This document shows positions 35,260 to 43,134 of a stretch of DNA of 43,134 nt, piece after piece. Numbering within the stretch: position 1 is the first letter of the stretch; each line of letters opens with the position of its first letter. The notes below the pieces were generated by a model that worked only from the letters and a program-made list of their open reading frames with translations, had not been told where the DNA came from and did no database searches. This stretch comes from a virus. The position numbers were made by a program, and so were the translations under genes. The DNA is taken from IMG/VR virus record IMGVR_UViG_3300021479_000035, positions 1 through 43,134 of that record, one strand, 5' to 3'.

Positions 35260-36261
35260 ATGGCTTCCCCCTTAGTCACAACTATTGACTGGGGTGATGT
35301 TGTCACGACTACGCTTGAGAACAGGTCTCGAAAACTAGCAGATAACATCACCAACAATAACGCGTTGCTGACGTTTCTGAAAACTCGCGGCAAAACTGAC
35401 ACCTTCAATGGTGGTCGCGAGATTATGCAGGAACTCGAATACGCGATGAACCAAACGTTTCAATGGTATTCAGGCTATGAGAACCTGAACGTATCATTGA
35501 ATGACACGATGACGGCTGCCCGCTTCCCGATTAAGCAGGCGTCAATCTCCATCACGATCAGCGGTCTCGAGGAACTCCAGAATGATTCTGAAGAGCGCAT
35601 GATCGATCTGATCAGGGCCCGTATCAATGTCGCCGAGGCTACCTTCTGGAATCAGCTCTCAGCTGGTGTCTATTCAGATGGAACCGCTTTTGGCGGCAAA
35701 CAGATGAATGGCCTCGCGCTTCTTGTTGCCAAGGTGCCGACGTCAGGCGTCGTTGGCGGCATTGACCGCGGCTCCCAGGTTTGGTGGCGCAATTTTGCCG
35801 TCAATGCGAATACGGACGCACGCGGTGTTGTGACCAGCTCTAATGTTCAGAGCTACATGAACAGCACGACCGTTAACCTTAAACGCAATACCGAAGGTGT
35901 AGACCTTATTGTTGCGGATAACAACTTCTACCTCAGCTATCTCGCCTCGCTGCAGACAATCCAGCGTATCACCTCCGAGAAAGGCGAGCATGGAATAGGC
36001 TTTACGGGTCTCAAGTACTACGGGGCCGGTAAGGAAATCGATGTTGTCCTCGATGGTGGCAAGAACGGTCAGATCAGCGCCAATACCATGTATTTCCTCA
36101 ACACCGAATACTTTATGTATCGGCCGCATGCGCGCCGGAACTTCAAGGTAGTCGGTGGGGATCGCGCCAATGTTAACCAAGACGCGATTGTGAGAATCAT
36201 GGCCTGGGCAGGGAACATGACTATCTCTAACTCTTTCCTGCAAGGAGTGCTCTGGCAATGA
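35260..36261 (+). CDS. Major capsid protein
   Basis: The product has 333 residues, directly after the scaffold gene and with AGGAG before the ATG. Visible features are DWGDVVTTTLENRSRKLADN, GGREIMQELEYAMNQTFQWY, a helix with ISGLEELQNDSEERMIDLI (spine helix type), the long central QVWWRNFAVNANT and a C-terminal TYFMY-like strand (NTMYFLNTEYFMYRPHARRN). This fits an HK97-fold coat. It ends overlapping the decoration gene by ATGA, as expected for proteins needed in similar amounts. Confidence 0.85.
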   Translation: MASPLVTTIDWGDVVTTTLENRSRKLADNITNNNALLTFLKTRGKTDTFNGGREIMQELEYAMNQTFQWYSGYENLNVSLNDTMTAARFPIKQASISITISGLEELQNDSEERMIDLIRARINVAEATFWNQLSAGVYSDGTAFGGKQMNGLALLVAKVPTSGVVGGIDRGSQVWWRNFAVNANTDARGVVTSSNVQSYMNSTTVNLKRNTEGVDLIVADNNFYLSYLASLQTIQRITSEKGEHGIGFTGLKYYGAGKEIDVVLDGGKNGQISANTMYFLNTEYFMYRPHARRNFKVVGGDRANVNQDAIVRIMAWAGNMTISNSFLQGVLWQ

Positions 36262-37295
36262 CAATCGCAATTGAACAATTCTCCACTGTCGGCGCGAAGA
36301 TATTTCAGCCGGACGGTCCGTTCAGCAATCAGACGCCAGGCTTGCTTGCTTTCAAGCTTGGGACTGTCATTGATGGCGATGCAGAGGCCGAATACACCTA
36401 CCTGCAGCTGACCGTCACCGGCGCTCTTGTGCTGCAGCAGGGAACGATTATTGGCTGGGATAACAGCTATCAAGCTTATCTCCCAACCACAGCGACTGAA
36501 ACCCAGCACGGGGGCAGCTCTATAGGCTCCTTCTTCCTGGGCGGCCGCGTAGGAGACCCGGGTGGTTTGCCAAGCTCAGCTAATTGGCCATACCTGTATA
36601 CATTCCCATCTCCCGGCGTATATGGAATATGGGTGCAGCGCTCCGGCTCGGCTTTGCTGAACCTTGTGTCTGCGGCTGTTACTGCACCTGCCTTTGGCAA
36701 CGTGGTGACAACTACGACAACCGCGGGCGCTGTTGATGCGCCTACAGCTTCGGTCGGCAAGCCTATCCAAGGGCTGTTCCTGGCTCCGTTTTCGGCTACC
36801 TTTACCTGTAACAACACAAACGGCTCGGCTGTCCTTACGGCGGTTTCTACCGCCAAAGGTGTTGAGTTGGGAATGGGCATTACCGGTACCGGTATTCCGG
36901 CCGGGTGCTTTGTTGCGGCAATCAACGGGAACACGATCACTCTTGGCAATATCACTGCGGCAGGGAGTGCTCTTTGCACCTCCACCAACACCGGTCTTAC
37001 GGCTACGTGTTCCAGGTATCAGTTTACGGCAAACACCGTGAACGGATCGCCGATCCTGACCAATGTGTCTAATATCTCGGGTATCTATCCCGGGTCAGGA
37101 CTGGGCGTTGCGGGCGCGGGTATCCCGATAGGTGCAACCGTTCTCTCAATCGGCGGCAACTCTGCCTCCGGTTTTGTAGTCACCATGTCGGCAAATGCCA
37201 CGTCAACAACTACGTCAACGACGTTCAACTTCACTCCGGTCGTGTCCAACACGACTGTGGTGGAGGGCCTATTTCGCTGGCCGTATATGACTTAA
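36258..37295 (+). CDS. Capsid decoration-type protein with internal duplication
   Basis: The product has 345 residues. The N-terminal domain (1-150), with FQPDGPFSNQTPGLLAFKLG and YTYLQLTVTGALVLQQGTII, is a beta-rich head domain. Residues 185-260 and 265-340 are two related repeats, (F)TCNNTNGSAVLTAVS...G(M)GITGTGIPAGC.. and FTANTVNGSPILTNVS...GLGVAGAGIPIGATVLSI, followed by strand-rich Thr/Ser segments. Such repeats occur in immunoglobulin-like surface domains of phage heads. It is placed directly after the coat gene and before a strong terminator. Confidence 0.7.
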   Translation: MTIAIEQFSTVGAKIFQPDGPFSNQTPGLLAFKLGTVIDGDAEAEYTYLQLTVTGALVLQQGTIIGWDNSYQAYLPTTATETQHGGSSIGSFFLGGRVGDPGGLPSSANWPYLYTFPSPGVYGIWVQRSGSALLNLVSAAVTAPAFGNVVTTTTTAGAVDAPTASVGKPIQGLFLAPFSATFTCNNTNGSAVLTAVSTAKGVELGMGITGTGIPAGCFVAAINGNTITLGNITAAGSALCTSTNTGLTATCSRYQFTANTVNGSPILTNVSNISGIYPGSGLGVAGAGIPIGATVLSIGGNSASGFVVTMSANATSTTTSTTFNFTPVVSNTTVVEGLFRWPYMT

Positions 37296-37301
37296 CGAGA
37301 C

Positions 37302-37375
37302 GCACCCTCCATGCAGCTGCCGCGGGCTAAGTCTAGGCGCGGGTTTCCTAGACTGGGCATGGGGGGTGCACTTTT
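37302..37375 (+). terminator. Terminator or attenuator after the capsid genes
   Basis: GCACCCTCCATGC (37302-37314) pairs with GCATGGGGGGTGC (37357-37369) with one G-T pair. A second nested stem, AGTCTAGG/CCTAGACT (37330-37354), lies within, and ACTTTTC follows. It would reduce transcription past the abundant head proteins into tail genes. The next gene starts 17 bases later. Confidence 0.75.
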
Positions 37376-37391
37376 CACTTAGGAGTATGCA

Positions 37392-37697
37392 ATGTTTGGT
37401 CCCTTTTATAATGGAGACAGTCCTAAGCCATTCATAACAAGGGCGCCATTTGTGGATGAGGAAAATGTCATGGGATCAATCACTGATCGATTCAACAATG
37501 TCAGTCAGCAAACCTTTCGTGCGGCTATTGCCTCGCCGGAAGCGCTGAAGGAACTTCGGGATGCAGTAAAGGCATTCATGGCTGAGATAGAAATGCGTCT
37601 ACCGGCAGAGCCGGTTGCCGAGTCGGAATGGGTGCCCCCTTCGCTTCAACCAGTTGAAGGACTGGATCCTTCGCCACCTTCATTAAAGAGAGGCTGA
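37392..37697 (+). CDS. Small structural-block protein, unknown
   Basis: AGGAG lies 8 bases before the ATG; 101 residues: MFGPFYNGDSPKPFITRAPF, then SPEALKELRDAVKAFMAEIE and a Pro-rich tail. The central part is helical. No family known. It may be a head-tail joining cofactor by position; unproven. Confidence 0.6.
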   Translation: MFGPFYNGDSPKPFITRAPFVDEENVMGSITDRFNNVSQQTFRAAIASPEALKELRDAVKAFMAEIEMRLPAEPVAESEWVPPSLQPVEGLDPSPPSLKRG

Positions 37698-37698
37698 A

Positions 37699-38040
37699 AT
37701 GGCAACGACAGTTCCAGCATGTCTCGCACTTATTACCGGCGGGATACCGGGATGGGATAACACGCGTGCCGCTCCTATAACGACCGCGCAGCGGGTATCC
37801 GCTATTGCCTCAATCCTGGCTGGTACCGTGGCCACAAAGGCAGACGTGCTCGCTCTCATTGCAACTGCTGCGACGGCCGCGGGATGCAGTCAGAAGGCCG
37901 TTTATGATTATATGGTCTCGCCAACTGTTTCTGATCCGGTTGCAGTTTATCCTGTTGGGAATGCATTCTTTTCTAAGGAAGGGATGCCTATAACTGCAGC
38001 CGTTAATCCTTTCTATTCAGGTCCGAACCCAGGAAAGTGA
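37699..38040 (+). CDS. Small Ala/Thr-rich structural-block protein
   Basis: The product has 113 residues: MATTVPACLALITGGIPGWD, then SAIASILAGTVATKADVLAL and a Pro/Gly tail ending in NPFYSGPNPGK. Helical first two-thirds, no signal peptide. The start is one base after the previous stop. Function unknown; probably virion or assembly protein. Confidence 0.6.
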   Translation: MATTVPACLALITGGIPGWDNTRAAPITTAQRVSAIASILAGTVATKADVLALIATAATAAGCSQKAVYDYMVSPTVSDPVAVYPVGNAFFSKEGMPITAAVNPFYSGPNPGK

Positions 38041-38041
38041 T

Positions 38042-38680
38042 ATGGACGATTATTTGCCGAGTGCTGACCCATTCGCTACGATTGATAATTTCACTGTTAA
38101 CTACGCCGATATGAACCGTGGAGTGACGCCTGTATTCATGTTGGCTACAGTTCCTCACGATGGTTTGAGCGAGGAAAGTGGCTATCCAAGATTTATCAAC
38201 ATAGAGTGTGTGCGCCTCTTGGTTGCTGGCGACACTCTGAATTCCGGCGTGTTCCCTGTAACCGAGGAATACAAGCGCCGCTTTGCCGATGCCTATGCAA
38301 GATGGAAGGCTGGCGCAAAAGAGCGCCATATCGAAGGCACGCCATTGGCTCAATGGCCCGCTATGAGCACGGTTCATATCAAGGAATTCGAGGCCTTGAA
38401 CGTTTTTACTATCGAAGGTCTCGCAGACGTATCTGACGGAAATATCAACCGGCATGTCGAGGGCCGCAAGTGGCGTGATATGGCGAGGGCTTTTCTGGCT
38501 CAGGCAAAGGATAGCGCCTTGGCGCAGAAACTGGCTGCTGAGAACGGGCGTCTCATGGAAAAGATAGAAGAGATGCAGCGAGATCAGATTGTGCTCAGGG
38601 AAAAAGTTGAGGCCATGAGCGCCGAAGATGATACAAAGGACGCACCTAAGAGACGTGGGAGGCCACCAAAGGAAACCTGA
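38042..38680 (+). CDS. Coiled-coil protein with AT-hook-like C-terminus
   Basis: The product has 212 residues: a folded N-terminal part (NVFTIEGLADVSDGNINRHV at about residues 119-138), a coiled coil at 150-190 (LAAENGRLMEKIEEMQRDQI) and the basic tail KRRGRPPKET, the core RGRPPK of an AT hook that binds the DNA minor groove. It starts one base after the previous stop and overlaps the connector gene. It may be a DNA-contacting internal or connector-associated protein; inference. Confidence 0.65.
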   Translation: MDDYLPSADPFATIDNFTVNYADMNRGVTPVFMLATVPHDGLSEESGYPRFINIECVRLLVAGDTLNSGVFPVTEEYKRRFADAYARWKAGAKERHIEGTPLAQWPAMSTVHIKEFEALNVFTIEGLADVSDGNINRHVEGRKWRDMARAFLAQAKDSALAQKLAAENGRLMEKIEEMQRDQIVLREKVEAMSAEDDTKDAPKRRGRPPKET

Positions 38681-39411
38681 TGGCTCTCATAGACATCATC
38701 AAAAGAGCTGCAGTTCGCTGCAATATTCCAACTCCCAGCGCAGCTTTTTCGTCTACTGACCCTTTGATTATTCAAATGGTCAATTTTGCCAATGATGCTG
38801 CGCAAGATATGATCGAACGATGGGACTGGCGCAACCTCAAAATAGGGGCTCAGGTTATAGGTGATGGTACTACAACTCTTTTTAGTCTGCCTCCTGATTG
38901 GCTTCGTGTTGATCCTTCTGACAAGTCCCCCGTGGGCGCCTTTGTTTCTAATTTATTCCCTATTATTCCTTTGGCAGGTCCCGTAAATGACGAAGACCTG
39001 AACGCCTATAAGAACTTCCCGGCTATGCCAGTGCGTCCAATGTGGCGGCTGATTGGAGGTGCGCTGGAGATATGGCCAGCGCTGGCGCTGAATGAGACGG
39101 TGACGTTCAACTACTTTTCCAAGAATTTCGTCATCAAGTCAGATGGGTCCTCTAGACAGCCACAATGGACCGCAGACGATGACATTGGACTTGTTCCTGA
39201 AGACACGATCATGAAAGGAGTTGTCTGGCTCTGGAAGAATGCCAAGGGGCTCGATTATGCGGAAGAGATGCGTATGTATGAGTTATCTCTTACCCGCCAA
39301 GCAGGCCAGGAGAGCCAGGAGCGCTCTGTTGCTACGGCCTTCCCATCTTACTATCCAGGCATGGATTGGTGGCCTGGCGCGATTAATGACCAGTCAACAC
39401 AGCAACCATAA
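38680..39411 (+). CDS. Head-tail adaptor / connector protein (gp4-like)
   Basis: The product has 243 residues. It starts with a helix (LIDIIKRAAVRCNIPTPSAA), then NFANDAAQDMIERWDWRNLK and strand-rich TTTLFSLPPDWLRVDPSDKS, ending in a helical part (EDTIMKGVVWLWKNAKGLDY). The initial A-----------R-WDWR... followed by a beta-rich part and GVVWLWK-AKGLDYAE-M matches podovirus tail adaptor proteins of the P22 gp4/tubular A kind that bind the portal. One-base overlap with the nozzle gene. Confidence 0.8.
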   Translation: MALIDIIKRAAVRCNIPTPSAAFSSTDPLIIQMVNFANDAAQDMIERWDWRNLKIGAQVIGDGTTTLFSLPPDWLRVDPSDKSPVGAFVSNLFPIIPLAGPVNDEDLNAYKNFPAMPVRPMWRLIGGALEIWPALALNETVTFNYFSKNFVIKSDGSSRQPQWTADDDIGLVPEDTIMKGVVWLWKNAKGLDYAEEMRMYELSLTRQAGQESQERSVATAFPSYYPGMDWWPGAINDQSTQQP

Positions 39412-41060
39412 TGCCTATGCTGCAGGCGCTTAAAAACAAGAAACAGAACCGTAACGCCATTGTAGCAGCTGGCACACTTCAGGCGCCTATCAAGGGATGG
39501 TACACAGGGGCAAGTCTGGCGGATGCCCCTCCAGCAAGCGCTTTTGTCCTGGATAATGCTTTTGTACAGCTGGACTTTATTCGCTCCCGCCGCGGTTCGA
39601 CCACTTGGGCCAGCGGCATGGGCCCAGTGTCTGTTAATACCCTTATGAACTGGACAGACGGGTCCAGGGTCAAAATATTTGCTGCGACCAGCGATGGATC
39701 TATTTACGACGTAAGCAACATAGGACCAGTTGGAGCTGCGCTGGTTTTCGGTCTCTCCAATTCTCATGGTCCGTTTGGCGGAGGCGGTTATTTCGAGTGG
39801 CTTCAGCACAAGGACGCTGGCGGCGGCACGTGGCTGGTCGCGGTCAATGGGATTGACCCTCCACAATTCTACAACGGTACGACATGGGTAACGGCACCGG
39901 CATGGACCGGAACCGGGTTCACCACACTATCGTCTGTCTGGACATTCAAGGGACGTCTTTTCGGCGTCCAGCCTGGCACCCGTAATGCTTGGTATCTGCC
40001 AGTAGGGCAGGTAGGGGGGACTGCAAGCCTTTTCTCGCTTGGCGAGTTCATGAAATGGGGCGGTGCCCTTTTAACTGGCGGAACATGGGCAGTTGAGTCA
40101 GTAAGTGGCAACTTCGAATTCCTTTGCTTTGTCACAACTGAAGGCGAGGTGCTTGTCTATGATGGGACAGACCCGACGGTTCTGACCCTGAGAGGCAGCT
40201 ATAAGATATCGCGCCCGCTTGGCCCGCGTTGCCTCATGAAAGCAGGCGGCGATCTTGCGATCATGACCGAAGACGGCATTGTGCCAATGTCTCAAGTCGA
40301 GACGCTGGACCAAGTTGCTCTCCAGAATGTTGCCATAACGGTGCCGATTGCTCCCGATTGGCGGAAGGCGGTGCTTGCCCGGTCAGGAATTCCTGGCTGG
40401 CAAATAGTGATGTGGCCAATGGAATCCATGGCTATCATCAATCTGCCGAAGCAGAACGCTCTAGACCGGACGCAGTTTATTGCAAATGCCCGCACGGGCG
40501 CATGGAGTAGGTATATCGGATGGGATGCAAATTGCTTCGTTGTATCGGGACTAGGCCTGACCAATTCTCAGTTGTTCTATGGCACATCTGATGGCCGTAC
40601 AATGCTTGCCGAAAGCGGCGGCCAGGATGACGGGCAGCCATACACAGTCACGATCTTTCCGAGGTTTGAACATCTTGGACAGCTGGAGACATCAATTGCA
40701 CAGGCTACAACTTATTCATCGGTCATTAACAAGCAGCTTCGCATGGTTCGGGTCAATCTGTTCACCGATACTCCATTCACGCCCCAGCTCACTGCTCGCA
40801 CCGATTACGACACAACAATACCTCCAAATCCTGGGACAACCTATGCCCCAATTACTGGAGGGGCGATGTGGGGAATTGCCCGATGGGGAATTGACCGCTG
40901 GCCCAATAAGGCATTCAAGCAATTGACCTGGGCGGCCTGCCCTGGGATCGGCGCGGTGCATACTCCGGTCATGCAGTGGACTATTTCGTCTCTTGCAGCT
41001 CCTGACATACGATTCACCGCGTTCGACTTGATGTGGGAAGGGGGGAACCTCCTTGGCTAA
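39411..41060 (+). CDS. Tail nozzle-type protein (P22 gp10-like)
   Basis: The product has 549 residues. The N-terminus shows ASLADAPPASAFVLDNAFVQ and DFIRSRRGSTTWASGM, then VNTLMNWTDGSRVKIFAATS, typical of podovirus tail nozzle/DNA-stabilisation proteins with a beta-propeller. Propeller strands recur, e.g. WTFKGRLFGVQPGTRNAWYL and VSGNFEFLCFVTTEGEVLVY. The C-terminal region has IGWDANCFVVSGLGLTNSQL and a final Trp-rich part. It closes the tail after the adaptor and links to the spikes. Confidence 0.82.
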   Translation: MPMLQALKNKKQNRNAIVAAGTLQAPIKGWYTGASLADAPPASAFVLDNAFVQLDFIRSRRGSTTWASGMGPVSVNTLMNWTDGSRVKIFAATSDGSIYDVSNIGPVGAALVFGLSNSHGPFGGGGYFEWLQHKDAGGGTWLVAVNGIDPPQFYNGTTWVTAPAWTGTGFTTLSSVWTFKGRLFGVQPGTRNAWYLPVGQVGGTASLFSLGEFMKWGGALLTGGTWAVESVSGNFEFLCFVTTEGEVLVYDGTDPTVLTLRGSYKISRPLGPRCLMKAGGDLAIMTEDGIVPMSQVETLDQVALQNVAITVPIAPDWRKAVLARSGIPGWQIVMWPMESMAIINLPKQNALDRTQFIANARTGAWSRYIGWDANCFVVSGLGLTNSQLFYGTSDGRTMLAESGGQDDGQPYTVTIFPRFEHLGQLETSIAQATTYSSVINKQLRMVRVNLFTDTPFTPQLTARTDYDTTIPPNPGTTYAPITGGAMWGIARWGIDRWPNKAFKQLTWAACPGIGAVHTPVMQWTISSLAAPDIRFTAFDLMWEGGNLLG

Positions 41061-41181
41061 GACAATTCATATACTGTTCAGCTTTATGGTATTCCTGCTG
41101 ATCGAGATGATATTTTTTCCCGTTCAGCTGGTCTATGTCATTTTGGCGGTTGGCCATTTTAAGGCGCTTATTTTTGACTAG
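41053..41181 (+). CDS. 42-residue membrane protein (TTG start), possible
   Basis: GGGGG lies 6 to 8 bases before a TTG at 41053. The peptide reads AKTIHILFSFMVFLLIEMIF, then PVQLVYVILAVGHFKALIFD, two hydrophobic segments. It overlaps the nozzle gene end by 8 bases and the acetyltransferase frame by 47. One of several coupled membrane micro-genes. Confidence 0.45.
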   Translation: MAKTIHILFSFMVFLLIEMIFFPVQLVYVILAVGHFKALIFD

Positions 41182-41590
41182 AGATGTCGTTAACAACAAT
41201 GACCTAGCTAAGAGGTTTATTGATGGCGTTCTTGGCTGCAAAATGAGTGAGCCATTTACCGGTCTTGTTGTGCTTGAGGATGGCCACGTGCTTGGCGCTG
41301 TGGTGCTGAACAATTACGAAAAGGGTCTTACGGTCGATTTGACGGTTGCGGGATATGGCGCCTTTGGAATTCGAGAGGTTCGCACGATTGCCCGCTACAT
41401 TTTTGAGCAGCTTGGATGTCAACGGATTACAGCAGTGATACGGCCTGACAATTATAAAGTGCTTTATACGCTTGTCCAACTTGGTTTCAAGCAAGAAGGC
41501 CGTTTGCGCCGTCGCTACAAAGACTGCGATGGCCTCCTGTTTGGGATCACTCGTGAAGAGCAAAGGGCAATAAGGCTGAAAAATGGGTAG
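41135..41590 (+). CDS. GNAT-family acetyltransferase, phage type
   Basis: The product has 151 residues from the ATG at 41135; TTG at 41174, with AAGG upstream, is an alternative and would remove an odd hydrophobic start. The fold is visible: PFTGLVVLEDGHVLGAVVLN, then VDLTVAGYGAFGIREVRTIA, RYIFEQLGCQRITAVIRPDN and KVLYTLVQLGFKQEGRLRRR. The strand-helix with FEQLGCQRIT and G-K-EG is GNAT-like, though the usual acetyl-CoA pocket motif is weak. Podovirus genomes often place such a gene between the tail genes; its substrate is not known. Confidence 0.7.
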   Translation: MSFWRLAILRRLFLTRDVVNNNDLAKRFIDGVLGCKMSEPFTGLVVLEDGHVLGAVVLNNYEKGLTVDLTVAGYGAFGIREVRTIARYIFEQLGCQRITAVIRPDNYKVLYTLVQLGFKQEGRLRRRYKDCDGLLFGITREEQRAIRLKNG

Positions 41591-42605
41591 CTCGCCAACT
41601 CCTCCTGATCCCATGCAAACATCGATGATGCAGGGCATATTCAACCTTGAGGCAGCTAAAGAGCAGCAGGGCTTGAATATGACCAATCAGGTCACGCCAT
41701 ATGGGAACCTGACTTATTCAGCAACTCCGCATGGAAGCGGCTCGGGATTATTCGGGCCAATAGACCAGCCTGGATCATACACAGCGACGACTACTCTTTC
41801 TCCAGAGATGGAAAGGCTGTTTCAGCAGAATGTCACCAATGCGCAGCTGTCAGGGCAAATTGGAGAGCAGCTGGAAAGAAACGTATTCCCATCGGCTAGC
41901 AAGCCTCTGGACCTTGGATGGAGCGCAACCGAGGCAAATCTTGATGCGCTGAACAGGCAGCGGCTTGATCCGCTATGGCAGCAGAAAACCGAGGCTGAAC
42001 AGCAATCTTTATACAATCAGGGATTGTCGCCTGATACGCCTGGCTATGCGACCCAGATGCAGCAATTCAATCAGGCCAAGAACGATGCTTATAATCAGAT
42101 GTTCCTGCAGGGCCACTCGCAGGCGGTTAATGATCTTGTCCAACAGTATGAGATTCCAATTAACGCAGCGCAGGCATGGCGTTCCGGCGGGCAGATACAG
42201 CAATACCAGCCAAATCTGGGTCTTGTTCAGACGCCTCAAGCCTCAGTAGCAGCACCAAATTATCAGCAGGCGGTGCAATCCAATTATCAGCAGCAGTCAG
42301 CGAATTCCAATGCTCAAATGGGAGGGCTATTTGGATTAGGCGGGCAGCTGCTCGGGCTTGGTGGCTCACTGTTATCTGATCGCCAGGATAAGACCGATAT
42401 CCAATCTCTTGGGCCTGATCCGCAGACCGGTATTCCAATCCATGCCTTTCGCTACAAGGGCGATCCGAAATCTTATCCTAAGACAGTTGGGCCAATGGCT
42501 CAGGATGTCGAGAAGGCGGCTCCTGATGCCGTTACAACAGTTGGCGATCATAAGGTCATCAGGACGGCTCGGACGCTAAGAGGCCAATCTCAAAATGGCA
42601 ATTAG
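41583..42605 (+). CDS. Virion protein with C-terminal S74 chaperone domain
   Basis: The product has 340 residues. The body is Gln/Asn-rich helical (SLYNQGLSPDTPGYATQMQQ, then FNQAKNDAYNQMFLQGHSQA) with a short Gly-rich, hydrophobic segment (GGLFGLGGQLLGLGGSLL). Residues 265-331 form a peptidase S74-type domain: SDRQDKTDIQSLG, GIPIHAFRYKGDPKSYPK and VGPMAQDVEKAAPDAV, with candidate dyad Ser265 and Lys270. S74 domains usually cap tailspikes, trimerise them and cut themselves off, but here the domain is on an internal-virion-like protein next to ejection genes. ATGGG start overlaps the acetyltransferase. Confidence 0.8.
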   Translation: MGSSPTPPDPMQTSMMQGIFNLEAAKEQQGLNMTNQVTPYGNLTYSATPHGSGSGLFGPIDQPGSYTATTTLSPEMERLFQQNVTNAQLSGQIGEQLERNVFPSASKPLDLGWSATEANLDALNRQRLDPLWQQKTEAEQQSLYNQGLSPDTPGYATQMQQFNQAKNDAYNQMFLQGHSQAVNDLVQQYEIPINAAQAWRSGGQIQQYQPNLGLVQTPQASVAAPNYQQAVQSNYQQQSANSNAQMGGLFGLGGQLLGLGGSLLSDRQDKTDIQSLGPDPQTGIPIHAFRYKGDPKSYPKTVGPMAQDVEKAAPDAVTTVGDHKVIRTARTLRGQSQNGN

Positions 42606-43134
42606 CGATTATCTCCCCACGCTTTTTAATGCTCCTGGCAATCCGACCGGTGACGCACATGCGCGTGATGCGATGATTGCAGCCCTGGCAAGGGCAGGCG
42701 GGCAAGGCGGTGACTATTCTCCTATCCAATCGAAGTGGCAGGGTGCTGCGCGCTTGGCCGAAGGGCTCAAGACCGGTCTTGCTAATTATGCCCAGGGGGC
42801 CGCGCAGAAGCAGGGAGCTACAGACTTTGCCAAGGTTCTGGCCCCAGCATTGCAGCAACCGGCTCCAGCCCAACAGGTCACGCCGGTATCCGCACCGCCT
42901 GTAGCGGCTTCTGGTGGCGGAGGAGGTGGTGGAGGCGGCCTAGGCGGCTTGATAGGCGCCTTGGGCGGCAGTTCCCCGATTGGCCCAGCAACAAGCGTTC
43001 CTCTGCAGGCACTTTCGCCGCGTGAGAATGCTACGATATCGGAACCTGGGATAGGACCGGTTCCGATGCAGCCGCCGCTTCCGGTTGCTCCCGCTCCAAC
43101 TCCTGCCCCAGTGTCTCAGTATCCAAGTGGTGCT
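42595..43134 (+). CDS. N-terminal part of proline-rich lysozyme-domain virion protein
   Basis: The start is the ATG at 42595, overlapping the S74 gene by 11 bases; 180 codons are present before the window ends and the frame continues from base 2. Residues 1-90 are helical (AISDYLPTLFNAPGNPTGDA, then HARDAMIAALARAG and LAEGLKTGLANYAQGAAQKQ); a run of nine Gly follows near residue 107-115, then the Pro-rich linker. Whole protein about 937 residues. The N-terminus looks like that of an internal, membrane-interacting virion protein. Confidence 0.8.
   Translation, partial: MAISDYLPTLFNAPGNPTGDAHARDAMIAALARAGGQGGDYSPIQSKWQGAARLAEGLKTGLANYAQGAAQKQGATDFAKVLAPALQQPAPAQQVTPVSAPPVAASGGGGGGGGGLGGLIGALGGSSPIGPATSVPLQALSPRENATISEPGIGPVPMQPPLPVAPAPTPAPVSQYPSGA
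42939..43134. repeat. Right copy of 196-bp terminal direct repeat
   Basis: Identical to 1-196 except A at 43038 where the left copy has G at 100. It indicates that this genome closes into a circle of about 42,938 bp. Confidence 0.95.

Noticed and set aside
1-43134. CRISPR array, diversity-generating retroelement, transposase or toxin-antitoxin pair
   Set aside because: No regularly spaced repeats, reverse transcriptase, DDE transposase or recognisable toxin was found; the XRE and RHH genes are regulators of the lysogeny switch rather than antitoxins with a toxin partner.

Overview
This window is essentially one complete temperate tailed-phage genome that is circular or circularly permuted. 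The first 196 bases (1-196) recur as the last 196 (42939-43134) with a single difference, G at 100 against A at 43038. The unique length is therefore about 42,938 bp, and one gene (start 42595, stop 2470) runs across the join. TerL, portal, scaffold, capsid, connector and nozzle genes are present, but no tail tube, sheath or tape-measure gene. This suggests podovirus morphology, with P22 as the nearest textbook model in gene order. An integrase, an excisionase-like gene, a repressor and a 48-base tRNA-Thr(GGU) 3' half as attP show a temperate lifestyle. The tRNA arms, the gene families (Gp157, VRR-NUC, CKLVEG-type small Cys protein, DDDIPF-tailed SSB-like protein) and the moderate GC content suggest a Gram-negative, probably alphaproteobacterial host. 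That host assignment is inference.

Layout. (1) 42595-9065, plus strand: internal virion proteins, two tail-fibre-type genes, small basic proteins, and a lysis block (lysozyme plus small membrane proteins). (2) 9066-9334: convergent intergenic region with a direct repeat. (3) 9335-16014, minus strand: an early operon of many small, tightly overlapping genes. It includes a winged-helix protein, a coiled-coil repeat protein, attP, integrase, excisionase, SSB-like protein and Gp157. (4) 16015-16991: control region with a 20-bp inverted repeat around a possible structured RNA, a leftward promoter, an XRE-type repressor gene, and back-to-back promoters. (5) 16992-20306, plus strand: ribbon-helix-helix regulator, attenuator-like terminator, VRR-NUC nuclease, HTH protein, and a replication protein gene that contains a probable origin. 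(6) 20389-31158: TerS candidate, TerL and portal, interrupted by a block of genes for exported proteins. (7) 31190-42605: capsid decoration, scaffold, major capsid, connector, nozzle, acetyltransferase and an S74-type virion protein.

How it works together. The XRE repressor and the RHH protein flank overlapping divergent promoters, like cI and cro. Leftward transcription expresses integration, recombination and host-takeover genes. Rightward transcription passes a terminator at 17320-17352, which may be an antitermination checkpoint, into replication genes and then about 31 kb of late genes, nearly all overlapping by ATGA-type junctions.

The most unusual part is 20680-28849. Five genes carry Sec-type N-terminal signal sequences, including a beta-helix plus malectin-like protein, a propeller-like protein, a set of genes sharing a duplicated N-terminal module, and a His/Trp-rich small protein. 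Exported proteins are not expected inside a head-packaging module. This block is the best candidate for an undescribed system, for example a phage-encoded cell-surface or exopolysaccharide-modifying set.
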